A stretch of 64,000 nt of DNA from Lycocorax pyrrhopterus obiensis (lineage: Eukaryota; Chordata; Aves; Passeriformes; Paradisaeidae), in contig JACSVZ010000006.1 of the NCBI GenBank assembly GCA_014706295.1, forward strand, positions 27,090,629 through 27,154,628, read 5' to 3'. Each line of letters begins with the position of its first letter. Position 1 is the stretch's first letter. Of this stretch, positions 13,630 through 25,628 are shown piece by piece. A program made the translations under genes and the position numbers. The notes beneath the pieces are model-generated. The model ran no database searches, had not been told where the DNA came from, and worked only from the letters and a program-made list of their open reading frames with translations.

Positions 13630-16600
13630 ATTTTGTTTTAAATTCGAAGCAGCAAAACGTTCGTTAACACGGCACACTGAAAAAGGGACAGCAATTACAG
13701 ATGCAATAACTGTTTATCTTTGAAAACATAACTGCATGACTGATGCAGAGACCACATAGATGCTACTTCACAATCATCTTCTCGTGTGTCGAATCCCTGC
13801 TCATTTACATAAACCAGATGTTTCCCCAACAAACCAAATTCCTTGAAGAAAAAACAGAAGTTGCTATACTTCATGTCCAAAATGAAAGATGATGTGAATG
13901 TTCCATTAGACACTAAAGGCAAATGTATATGTTAAGTGCAACGGTTTCCTTTTATTTAGCACAACTTTTGTGAGGGCTTAGATAATCTTCGGCAGAAGCG
14001 TTAGAAAAGAAAAACGAAGCTACTTAAATTTACCCACTGGCCTCAATAGCTTCCACTTCCCTTGGGAGTGAAATGTCTTTGCCAGATCTTGACACTCAAA
14101 CCAGTCCACAGAGTGGACAAATACTCTGAAACAAGTAATCAGAATTCCTCATTCCTGCAGGAGAATTGGCTCCTGGAATCTTTCTTTCTGGTACCAGATT
14201 CCCAGAGGATCACTGAGGAATAAGAGTGATTGTTTTACTAGTTTAGTGATCATTTAAGACTTGCAACCTTTTGGTACACATGGATTAAGTGAAGGACATG
14301 AAAAATATATATTTGCTGTTACTGAAAGAAGAAATGATTATCAGGAAAAAATTCTGAAATCTCTCAGCTACACCTAAACATTTCTGCTTTTACCAAAAAC
14401 CAGCTTGCTAAAGTTCTCGATTACTACAGGAACAATGTTTTACATTTAATCTGAAGGGCTGAATCCATAGAAGATGCCTGAAGGTTATACTTGTTACTCC
14501 CCTAATCTTCTGGAACATAACCTTATCCTTCCAATACATGGATCTACCAACTTTTGGTGGGAAGCTATTAAAATACTGGTAAGAAGGAGAAATCCTCAGG
14601 CACAGAGAAATAAAAAATTGACAATAAAAGCAAAACACTTAACCTGAGAGTAAGTAGTAGGTAACTAATCAACAACCAAATGACCAATAGTAACCCAAAC
14701 ATCAGGAAAAGAGCAAGGGTGAGCTACAAAAGCCAGTATTTCATGCCATTCTCTGCAAAGAGTGCTATGAAATGTAGAATATTTAGTGCTGTGGCCACGA
14801 CATTCAGAACAGGCTCTGATGCTGCAGGTAGGAATGTAGAAACCACACAGCAAAGGCAACTTTGTTGATGTTAATAGCAAAACAATAAGTAAAATTTCTT
14901 GATTTGAAAAAATTTTGAGACTCCTGGGATGTCCAAACTCACTCTTTATCCTGAGATTGAGGTATCAATGGGATTTGAAAGAGCTGACTCAGCTTTCAGC
15001 TGTAAGAAGTTCTCCTCAGAACCAGCACAACCATCTTTTATTAGCTCTCGTTTTCAGCGCCGGCTAGCAAACTCCAAGCCAACTGCAAAATAACTGAGAA
15101 TTAGACATAAAGAACCACTCCACCAGTTCTGAGTCTTGAATTAGGTCACGTGTTCCACTAGCCACCTATCTCATCTAAATATACCATGAACTTAGAAGAC
15201 AAGGTTATTAAATCTCTGTATTGAACCACTCAAGGAACGCACGTGGTAACTTCAGTAAAGCAAAACTGAAACTAAACACTCCAGAACAACGTGTTGCAAT
15301 TAACCTTTACTACTGGTCCTCTCAAAAGATACTGTGGCCTTAGAAGGGTGGTGTGGCCCTGATGCATGGCAGCCACGTTTCCCTCTCCTGACAACAGCAC
15401 AGCACTGCCACAAAGCCCACAGCTCTCACATCCAAATGCTCCTACACTGGCCACTGGGACAGCCCTACTGACTACTGTTAAATCCTCCACGTCCACAAAA
15501 GCTACGCTGCGTGTCTCAAAACCTTCTGTACTTATGTTCCCACTTTCTGGCAAGAACGATTACATGAACATGATCATGTACAAAAGGATAAACATCTATC
15601 CACAAACTGAGCCTCCTGCCAACACAGACAAAAAAACTGACATGTATAACGGGAAAAAATGTTAAAATACTATTTTGGCTACATCCCTCCAAGCTGCAAT
15701 GCGCAGTGAGCTTCCGAAAGACATTCCTCCAAAATCACAAGTTCTCAACTTACAGTTCTTTCCACATAAAATAATGTGGCATTGTCATATGCTGGCAGAA
15801 ATTTAACTCAGTCTAGAACAGATTTCCCCCCAAATCTTATTATGCAAATAAACAAACAGCATGACTGATCCACCATTTTAACACAACATAATCAGAGCAA
15901 TTCTAAGTCAGCATTTATGTCTTCTTTTTTTTATTAAGGGGGAAAAAGCAACCTCTCACGTATCTATCGAAAAGATTGCTCACATAGTTTGTTCCCAACA
16001 CTCATCAGTAATACACACTCATTACCATCAGAGGTTCACTTTACACATCTGGTATCACAGGTGATGCCTGAACCCAAGCCCATGCTACTAATTAAATTCA
16101 ATATTTTCATCTTAGAGCAAAGACCAGATTGACAGCACCGTAAAGCAAATACCCTTATCTACACAACTGATAAAGTAAGTATGCAAAAGCTCAGGAGGTT
16201 AGGGGGTAGCCTGAGCTCCTGTAGTACTCAATCTCTGCCAATTTGGCATCAATTAGACCCCTAAGAATGAGACTGGTATTCTCAACTTACTTGGCATGTG
16301 CCATGAACAACTAGGATGTAACACTGCCTTTAAACCAATGGTCTAAAACTACAAGATTTCCTTGCTTATCGCTTATCAAAACCAGTGTCAAACTGATCCT
16401 TCCAGTCACATCCGATGCTTTTCAAATAATCAGTAATTATCATTGCCTGACTGCAATATTTGTGATATGCTGCTTTATCTTTTAAATAATGTTGTAGTTT
16501 GCCACCTTCAAAGCTGACTTCATAATGTCAGGACTTCATACTATTGGTGGAATTTTACTATTATTTCTACCAAGTCTCAAACTTTCCAGAACTTAACTTC

Positions 16601-17199
16601 CATATTTAAAGCTATCCACTTGCGAAGAACAAACAACTCTCTCCAGGTATATGATATAGACACTTTTTAAAAAATCATGGTGAAAAACACAAACAGCTGT
16701 AAAAATTAAAATATCAAGTCAATTTTCCTGACACTACATAAATGTTCCCTAGAGTGTGTATTTTTTTCATAATAAGCTGTAGATGTGTGAAGAACTGAAA
16801 AAGAAACGATGTATTTTTCTCAGGAAGCTTTTCCCCAACAGATTTTTGTCAGAATGGCTCTCCTGGTCTGTATAACATCCTTTGCTTCTCAGTCTTCTAT
16901 GCCTGCTACATTATTCAGCTGCTTAGACTGGTGAATTATGAGGTTATGAATAACATGATGTCCAGTATTTATATGATGACTACACTTAAGATTTTTTTTG
17001 GAAGAAATACAGAAGCAGCTTGCTTCTCAACAAAAAACCTAAAAGCACATGCTGAAACAGACATGGAAGGATGACATTACCAACAGTGAGGAGCACTTGG
17101 AAGTTCTGCAATGGGTGGGGACAAGTTGGGAAGGGCAGCAACTAGAAATGTTTTGGAAGAAGAAAACATTTTTTAGGGTGAAAGTAAATTTTTACTGTG

Positions 17200-17700
17200 C
17201 CAATCACAATTTAAGTTAAATTCAAGTTTATTTTCCCTCATTCAGTTTATGATCTCATCTAGTCATCGAGGATGATTGATGATGTTTCAGCATTTGGGCA
17301 ATTGCCAGTTGCAAGTAAAAGGGAATTATTTATTTTTCTTTAGCACTGCACTGCTGCCATTAACTGTATCCCACCCCTTTTGTTTACAGCCTGTCACTGA
17401 AGCCACAGCTTTATTTTAATGTGGTATAAGCTCTTGTCTGGGGTTGATAGTGTAAGTGATCCAGCAGACATCTTGCACAAAGAGCATCATTTTGCACAGA
17501 AAACACACAACCTTTACTTCTGAAATTATCCCTGCCACTGATCCAGACAGGATTGTCTTCTCCCATTTAAACGTGGACTTTAAAGCCATAATTGAGCAAT
17601 GGACACTGTCATTTTCCTTGTGGTAAAACTACATTTATTTAATCCCTTTAAAAACAAACAAACAAGAAAATTACTTTGACCTTTGCCTTGGCACAAGGAT
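17200..17700. promoter_or_regulatory. Candidate conserved non-coding element
   Basis: High-complexity sequence with TGATTGATGATG, TTTGGGCAATTGCCAG, GCCATTAACTG, AAACGTGGAC and AGCCATAATTGAGCAATGG. No coding frame and no repeat signature. Confidence 0.25.
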
Positions 17701-18059
17701 TCTGATTTGAAATGTGTATTACATGTCTAACGGCCTTTAACTGTGTCCAGCTGAACTGGGTCAGATTTATGTGCAATTAGGAAAAAAGGAAACTAAAACA
17801 ATTTCGTTTTCATGTTTGTTAATATCAGAACATCTTGTAGCAGCATTAAATTTTAACTGAAACACACAGAATAATGAAAAAAGAAAATAACTAGGAGAAG
17901 GAGTGATCTGATAAAAACTGCATTTAAAAAATGATATGGACTTTCTCACTTGCATTTTTTCTGGATTAAACTATTCAGAAATGTATGTTTGAATGTCCCC
18001 ACTTTGGCTGTTCATAAGCCACAGAAAGGTTTTTTTGCATGAACTCTTCAACCTGAGAG

Positions 18060-19030
18060 TTTTAGCAGAAAAGCTTCTTTACAAGGCTTAATTAAAAGCA
18101 GGTTTAAGTCGGGGCCCTCACTCAGTCTGGGTTTTATTTTGGCCTTCTCTCTGTGTCAGAAGTCAAGTCCCAAAAGAGAAATGAAGTTCATTATTGAGTC
18201 AGGAGAATATTTTCTCCTTCATTCTAAGCCCAACTAAACATGCTTCAGGTTTGAGTTTGGGTTTAGGTATCTCCAAATGAGATTTTATATAATATGCACC
18301 TAAGGGTGAAATGTAAGATGTTAATCATAATATGTCTAACTTTGCCCTACATAATAAATAATGTGCAAAAAGCACACTGCAAGATTCTTTCCATGCAACT
18401 GGTTTGGTACGGGGAAATGTATATTCTAAACAGATGGTGTTCACAATGAGCGCACTTCACACCATCAGATGTTCACGATAAATGCAATGTCATTGTCATG
18501 AAGCGTGGTAAATAGTCATGCAGTCACATTATAAAATGCACTGAGCAATGTACCAAACCAGAACAGCACTGGCAGATCTGTCGGAAAACATTCAACATTT
18601 TCCAGAATGTTTTAAGTAGTAGTTTCTTGGAGACTTTTGACATTGAATACTATGCTAGAGGTTTTCAAAGCGTGCTGTCCTCAAAAGCAAGATTACATTT
18701 TAGCACGAATAACTATAAAAAAGTTCATTCCTATCAGTCATTCTAGTGCAAGGAACAAGAGCCAATACTCAAGCAGTTAACCACTTCAGTTAACAGGAGA
18801 TGTATTATGTTATGATTGGTGGTTTTGTAACTGGACAGTAGGCACAGCCTAGTGCATCCTGTTTGCAACCAATAGCAGAAGCAGCTGCAAGACCGTGATA
18901 TTTGTCATAAGCATTTCTAAGAACAAAAACATGGTGATGTTTTTTCAAAAGGCCTTTCAATGTTCACCAGATGTGGAGGACATGTGACCCTTGAGTGTGA
19001 GAGAATAATGTGACAATAAAGTTGAATCAA
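18060..19030. promoter_or_regulatory. Candidate conserved non-coding block with inverted repeats
   Basis: Nearly 1 kb of repeat-free, varied sequence containing the nested inverted repeat at 18399-18561, CAATGTCATTG (a short palindrome), CpG-bearing words (GAGCGCACTT, GAAGCGTGG) and GGCTTAATTAAAAGC. Spacing from the block at 17200-17700 is only about 360 bp, so they may form one element. Confidence 0.25.
18399..18561. repeat. Nested inverted repeat
   Basis: CTGGTTTGGTAC (18399-18410) has its exact reverse complement at 18550-18561. Inside, GATGGTGT (18433-18440) pairs with ACACCATC (18459-18466). The 12-base outer arms are 139 bp apart. The interval also carries the direct repeat TGTTCAC. 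It lies in a block free of known repeats. Confidence 0.6.
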
Positions 19031-20080
19031 TACAACATGTGCCAGTACTCACACCAAGATGACATGCAAATGTTTTAAAAACAAAAATATGTAAATTATT
19101 TTTAGTTCTTCAGGACAGAAAAACTGGGCACCCGGTCATCCATGAGTTGCTGTTTCCATCATTATTTGAGAGCCCATCTGCTTGAAATATGTTTCTCCCT
19201 GTGTGAGACAGCATCTAGCTTTTGTATTTTTACGTAAAGAAATTCCATTCCTGTGCCATTACTTACTGAAGACCAGTAAGAGTTAAGAGATTTAAAGGTA
19301 TCCTCTGCCTCTATGTATTTAATGAAAATAAAACTCCTATGAACAACACATGCAGGAAAAGGACAAGAAAACTAGTGTGAGGCAAGAGTGCTTTAGTGAT
19401 GTTTTAAAACTGTGTCTCCTCTTTTGACTTACAGAAGGGAAACACAATGAGAAGAGACACACCACTCCATGCTTATCTTTACTCCTCTAACTCTACCCAT
19501 CAGATACTAAAAAAACAATTCATTTTCTGCTAGTGATCACTTCTAAAGGAGATCTTGTTCAGGCTATGAATAAAACACATATGCACAGAATGATAGGCTA
19601 GGAAACAATTAATTTCACAGAGGCAACAAAACCATTTGCAGATGCTAATGTTTGAAGTTCAAACCAACAGTCTTACATGGGTGAACTCATACAGAGAAAA
19701 AATTTCATTCCATGTAGCTCAAAAACTGGATGAAATCAGAACCCAAAGCAAAACATTGAATTTCTGCAACCTGTTAACAGACTTCCCAGCTATTATGTCT
19801 CCTAAAACACATAGTGGCTTTCCAATCTATAAATCTGTTGCCAATGCTTGCTGTCAGACCCCTACGAATTAAATGTGAGCACATATATCTTCAGTATATT
19901 CAACCTCTTCTCTGCAGTGAACAAGCAGATGAAACTAAACCAGCATGCAGACAAAGCCAAACTTGGCCCATGCCAGTGAGTGACAGTCCCTTGAAGCAGC
20001 AGCACCATATGTCCTTGAGTGTCTGCTGCCACCTCTGCAGATGCAATGAGAAGATGTCGTGAACCATTTCTCTCCTACAG

Positions 20081-20192
20081 TAGGTGGCTTCTCAAACAGC
20101 CTTTTCTTCCATGGGACAGAGAAGAAGCACAAATTCCCAACAACTGTGGCAAAAGCCAAGGTCTCACCAAGACAAGCTTGGAGGAGCAGCAG
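20081..20192 (+). ncRNA. Candidate spliced exon on the strand opposite SCFD2
   Basis: A 112-bp segment is bounded on the plus strand by an acceptor with a short pyrimidine tract (TTTCTCTCCTACAG) and a strong donor (CAG|GTAAGAG). It lies 6.5 kb downstream, in the plus direction, of the CpG island. Two frames are open throughout, and the third is open after an initial TAG. None of the three translations resembles a protein I know, so a non-coding transcript is the more economical reading. Splice-site pairs of this quality do arise by chance in 64 kb. Confidence 0.25.
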
Positions 20193-23100
20193 GTAAGAGG
20201 ACACAGAAGGTACTAACTGAGTTGCTGAAAAGCTCTCCAGAACTACTGTAGAATTCAGAGTACTTGAATGTTGTGTACTGACTCCTTGAGCATTGAGTAT
20301 TTTTTTGTGGCATTCCAGACATTAAATAATCTGGTCAGAAAATACACCTACAGTCCGGAGAAAAACCTACACAGAGGGAGGCATGATAATCAAATTAAGT
20401 AAGAAACCTAAGAGAGCTTTTCACTTTTTTTTTTTTTTGCTACAAGAACATGTATTTGGAAATTTATTCCTATGTATCATATAGCTACAAAGTTACAATC
20501 AGAAGAATTAGGCTACTGTCCATTAGAGATAATGAACTTTAAGTAGTTCTTCAGGTTTTAAAATATTTTTTAAAATATTCTTTTTTTATGATGTAGGCAG
20601 ATACTTGCAGAGTTTCTCCATAACCATATCTGTTAAAACAGATATTAGAATGAATTATTTTTAAAAATATACTTTCAAAACCAAACAGAACTTAAACAAA
20701 TCATGCCAGTGAGATCCTGGTCACCAGGGACACCAAAGCCATAATTAAAATATATGTTAATAAAAAGGCAGTTGAGGATCCAGGCCAGTTTTCCTCAGGG
20801 ATCCTTTATGTTAACCACATTCTGATTCTATTACTGGAAAACAATATTCTGAGCAGATACATTTAATATCTACAGCTATTAATAGTTACAGATATCTTAA
20901 TACAGTATCTATGTCTTCCCAAATTCAACTGTCCTATCTCCATTTCTGTGTTGCAGAATATTGGGTTAAGAAATTCGGATAAAGCCAGAGACATTTTTTA
21001 AAAACTGAAAGAAAATGCTCCTTATTTTTTATCAGAGAAGAACATTTCTGCTCCGTTCAGAAAAGGCAACAGTACTGTGCAAGGGTAAGTCAGATGCAAC
21101 TATGAAGCATGCCTGAATCCTTTGCTGCCTACCTCTTAGCAGCTATTTCTTTTTCCCTAGACTTGAGGATGGGTAGGGAAGAAATACTAGAAGAAAAACT
21201 GATGGATAGAATTAAGTCATGTTTGGAGAGTTTCTCATCTCTGGCACATTACCTTTTCCTCTTCTCTTCCAAATGCCCTCGTTAAAAAGAATTTGAAACT
21301 TTATTCTTCCCCAGAGACTCAGACTATCATTTATTACTTATCCATTATCTACATTTTATTTTCCTGAAGGATAAACCTACATCAGCCTGACAGTTGTGCT
21401 GAACAGCAACAGTTTATGGACCAAGTAATTTATTTATTGTAACTACAACCATATGTTTTAACCTGCTACAAAATTATGAAATACTTCCCATCAATAGTCA
21501 GTCCAAGTTAGATTTCTATACTGAATTGCCTAATGTGAAGGTACAGCATTTCTGTACTTCAAACAAACAGTGTGAGGACATAAACAGCAGTTAACTGTAT
21601 TCATGCCTTATTAGACACAGCTGCACAAATGGGCTGTCGCGTTTCATTAGAAAATACCGTACAAGTTTTACGTGTGCACAGTACCCTTCATTTCTGCAGG
21701 CAATGTGACTACTTTAAATTACAAGAACACTCACAGAACCATATGCTATTTGTTTTAAAGGCACATAGAGGCAAACAATCTGGGATGAGGTGGTGCAGGG
21801 GGGACATCCAGAGGGAAATTTAATTTTTTCTCCTATCCCTACCGCATTTTTATTTAACAAAGCATTTTTATTAAATACACAAAAGAGTAAACACAGAGAC
21901 TGCAATGCTACAGAAGCTTCAAATAAGGAAATGCAGGTAACTTCTAGGTGTGGAGCAAATATTTCCATTTGCTTTTTGGGGGAAGGTGGGATACAAATGA
22001 GAATGAAGCAGTCTTGTTACAGTCTTGTATCAGCCCTCACACTGCTCCATGCCAAGCCAGGAACACCATAGCCACCAGACAGATTTGAGCATAAATCCAC
22101 TTTTTTCAGGTCTATGGTATGCTGACTTTAATGTTGTTCTGTTCACATATGGTGCCATGGGGTGAAATGGGGAGGCTTCTGAAGAGGCATCTTTTTAGAC
22201 TGAGAGAGTCCCTTGAGAAACTTCATGGCAATGTAAGGTAACTTAGCTGAAGAGATGTGAACTGGAGAAAATCTAAAGAAAGACAACTCTTAGAGGAAAA
22301 TCTCTCTTCATTTCCCAAGAAAACTCAGGAACATGTGGGAAATACCTAGTCGGTTGAGTCATTTGTCTGTTACACATATCTGTGGGACAGCAGATGTAGT
22401 AGCAACCTCTTTGATTAAATTCTAATATTCTACACCTCTCTAAGAGGGAAGAGTTAGAACAACAACTCTGTTTTAAGTAGAGCTGACTGGTCAACTCCAA
22501 AAGGACACCCGGCAATAAGTACTATACAGGAAGAAGTCTGGCAAGCCAGATTTGATTTTAAAATCTATTCTTCATGACCTACTGCAGAGGTAAAATTCCA
22601 CTAATGTTTTGCTGGCCAAATCAGCGTGTTGCTTTCAAACATGACTTGCTTTTCTAACCTAGACAAGGAGAGCTGAGTGTGCTTTACTGGAAATGAGCAA
22701 ACAATACCAAGAAAGTCTATACATCTACAAACAATGATGCAATAATTTATAATGAACAAAAATCTACCATGGCTGCATAGCTGGCCTGAGCCACAATCAG
22801 CTTGTTGTGTAGTAGTGTCTTTTTGTACAGCTTCCTTTGGGGATGGGGTTTTCATTGAAAAAACAGAGTTTTGTGAGTTCTCCAACATACTGCCAGCTCC
22901 ATTTCACCATGTAAAAGACAAAATCTTAAGTCAGGAAAAGAAGTCCTAGACCACCCCAATCTCAGCTTGCCCGAAAGCTCAGAAAATTAACACCACCTTG
23001 TTTTCCATCAAATAAGCAAAATCAAATCTAAGAATATAGTTGTTTTCCTACTGAAAGTAATGTGCACCACTGTGTCTGTGCATGCTCCATGTGCTCAGAA

Positions 23101-25570
23101 ATATCTGATCCAAGGAAGCGTGGGGGCCAGTTGAAAGTTAATATAACTCATGAAGGTAGGGAGACAGAGGAAATGCAATGTGGCAGCCACACTGTTAATT
23201 TTGGATATTGCCCACAGTAAAGTTTTCATTAGTTTTCAACTGTGTTGTTTCTCTGCTTTCTCTTTGGCAGTCTGTAGCAGATAATCAAAAATATCCTCCA
23301 AAGGAAGGAAAACCAAACTGACAGACTACTATAATCACACTCAAACCCGGATATACAGTGCTGGCACTATCAAACTGGTTCGCAGGTAAGAGATTTGATA
23401 GGTGATTACTGCCTTTGAGCTAAGAAACACAATGATAAGCAGTTCCTATGAATAAAGCTCTCACTATACACTGTGCTTTGTGGTGTTGGCTTCGTTATTA
23501 TTACAACAGTATCTGTTGGGAGGGAGGACACATGGGCTGAGAAAATAAGGCAATGCTCATTTCCTTAAAGACTATAGTATAGTTAGTGACAGCAAAAAAA
23601 TCCAAAGGGAAATAGTCCGGCTCTAAAAAACGGGCAAAATCCAATTAGAATTATTAGCTAAGAAATCCTACATATCATCTTAAAATAAACTCCCTGCATT
23701 TCTAACCTGGCCTATGACAAGCTGAGTGAACCATTTTGACTGAAAGCATTAAAAAAATTACACCAAATGAGTATTTTTATCAAAGAACCATGAGTAGCAT
23801 AATGAACGAAATGGATACAACATAAAATGCTAAAATACAAATGGAGCTCTCTGCTTCCCAATCTCCATTCATATATGACTTTGCCTGCCAGTAACACACA
23901 ATTAACATCAAATTAATGAGCTTATTAGCAGAGACTTAACACCACAAAAGCACACTTGATTCAGTACTCAGCAAAACCTTGACGATTAACTTGTCCATCA
24001 GGAGGCTGTTGAATGGGCATTGCTAATAGGATTTCTGTAGTTAAGAGGCAAAAAGATGAACTAAAGGAATCTGCACTCTTGCACTGCTTACCTGTGACTA
24101 CAGAAGCCACATCCAAAAAGGCACTGCTTACAAGTCCCTGCCTTCCAATATAAAAGATGCTGCTGACAAGAGTGACTCCTCCACTTTGTTGAATCCAAAA
24201 TAATACGTATCATTTTTCTGTGGGTTAATAAGCCATGACATTTGTCCAGTCTACTGGAGACAATTGCCATGTTTTAGGAAAAGTGCTTTTTAAAACACAT
24301 TTCATGCATGACTCAGCCTGTCCTGTGCAAGTAAAACCAGAAGGAAGCAAGACAAATTTTTTTGTGAGGGTGGTACCAATCTCCTTAAGAAGCAGACACC
24401 GGAAACCAGATCCTGCATCTAAAGGAAATCAGGTAGTATGCAACTCTTATCTTTGGAGTGTCATGTAGAGCAAAGCAAACACTTATTGGGAGTACATGCA
24501 ACAGAAGCTTTGCCTCTTGGAGCACAATTATCAGTGTAAGAGTAAATGATGACTCGTTCAATATTTTAAATATTGTGCCTCTTCACAACTCCTCTACATA
24601 TACTGGCAGGAATTGTGGGCACCTGCCTTTTGGCCCAGTTAATATTAACTCTTACAGGAGTCAATGTTACATTTTAAGGAGAAAAGTCACAGAGGAGAAA
24701 GAATGGCAAGTGGCAGGCTGAGCCATAGCTCTGCACAGGGATTCCCAGGACCGGCGAAGGACTCTGGGTTTCACTGGTGGCGAGTGTTCATATGAAACTG
24801 AGAATCGTGCTGCCCTTCTGCAGCATGGGTTAACCAGATATCAATTGCCATGTAATCACAGCATATATCTAAAAAGTGGCAAGAAAAAGGTATTAATTGT
24901 TTAAACTTCTGACAAAAAAATGTGCATGTGTGTAGAGGGGGTGATAGTGGTTTTCTGCTTTCCCTTCTGAAAAGCTCCTATTACAATCATTTATACATTG
25001 GGATTCTTTCATTTTACAAAAAGTATTTTGGTTTTGTACATAGAACATTAATTTAACAGTTCCAATTGACTTAATATGTTTCGCCTCTTCCCACAAGGCT
25101 TTAAAAGTTTTACAGATGTTGACATTTGTTCACTTAAGAAAGCCACTTCTTCATTTAGTGCTCATTTTAGAGGCTCTAGGTGACCTATGTCTGGATACAA
25201 CATATTAGTCCTTTCACAGGATGAGGCAGGGAGATCTTTGTGTTTTAAATGAGAGCCATAATGGCAACACTTGGCAATTTTCACACCAAATGCAAACACA
25301 TTTCTTTGACAATACCGAAAGATATTTTTAATTCCCAAGTCATATGGTAACCACACTTAAAATATTTTAACCCCTCATCAGCCAGAGTTAGAAAAACTTC
25401 AAATAGTTTTCTTTCAACAGATAAAAAAATTGTCAATAAAGACAGCTTTTGTTCACTCTCAAAGCATTTATTTAATGTTAAAACAATCCCTACCTGTATT
25501 TTATTTTGTACTTTCGAAGTAGTCTGACAAGAGCATTCTACTTACAGGAAATTATTTTGACTAGAAGAAT

Positions 25571-25628
25571 TCTCTATATACATATAGAATAAAATAATTT
25601 ATATATGAATATATACACATATACACAT
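25571..25628. repeat. Imperfect (TATA/CATA)n repeat
   Basis: Alternating TATATA and CATATACA units over about 58 bp; low-complexity AT DNA. Confidence 0.75.

Noticed and set aside
13272..13667. 131-codon open frame across the CpG island
   Set aside because: Low-complexity Arg/Ala/Gly/Pro translation caused by GC-rich DNA; overlapping frames on both strands are also open.
24092..24162. Minus-strand 71-bp segment before a CAG|GTAAGC donor
   Set aside because: Two frames are open and neither matches SCFD2; the acceptor is moderate. Treated as a chance pairing of splice signals.
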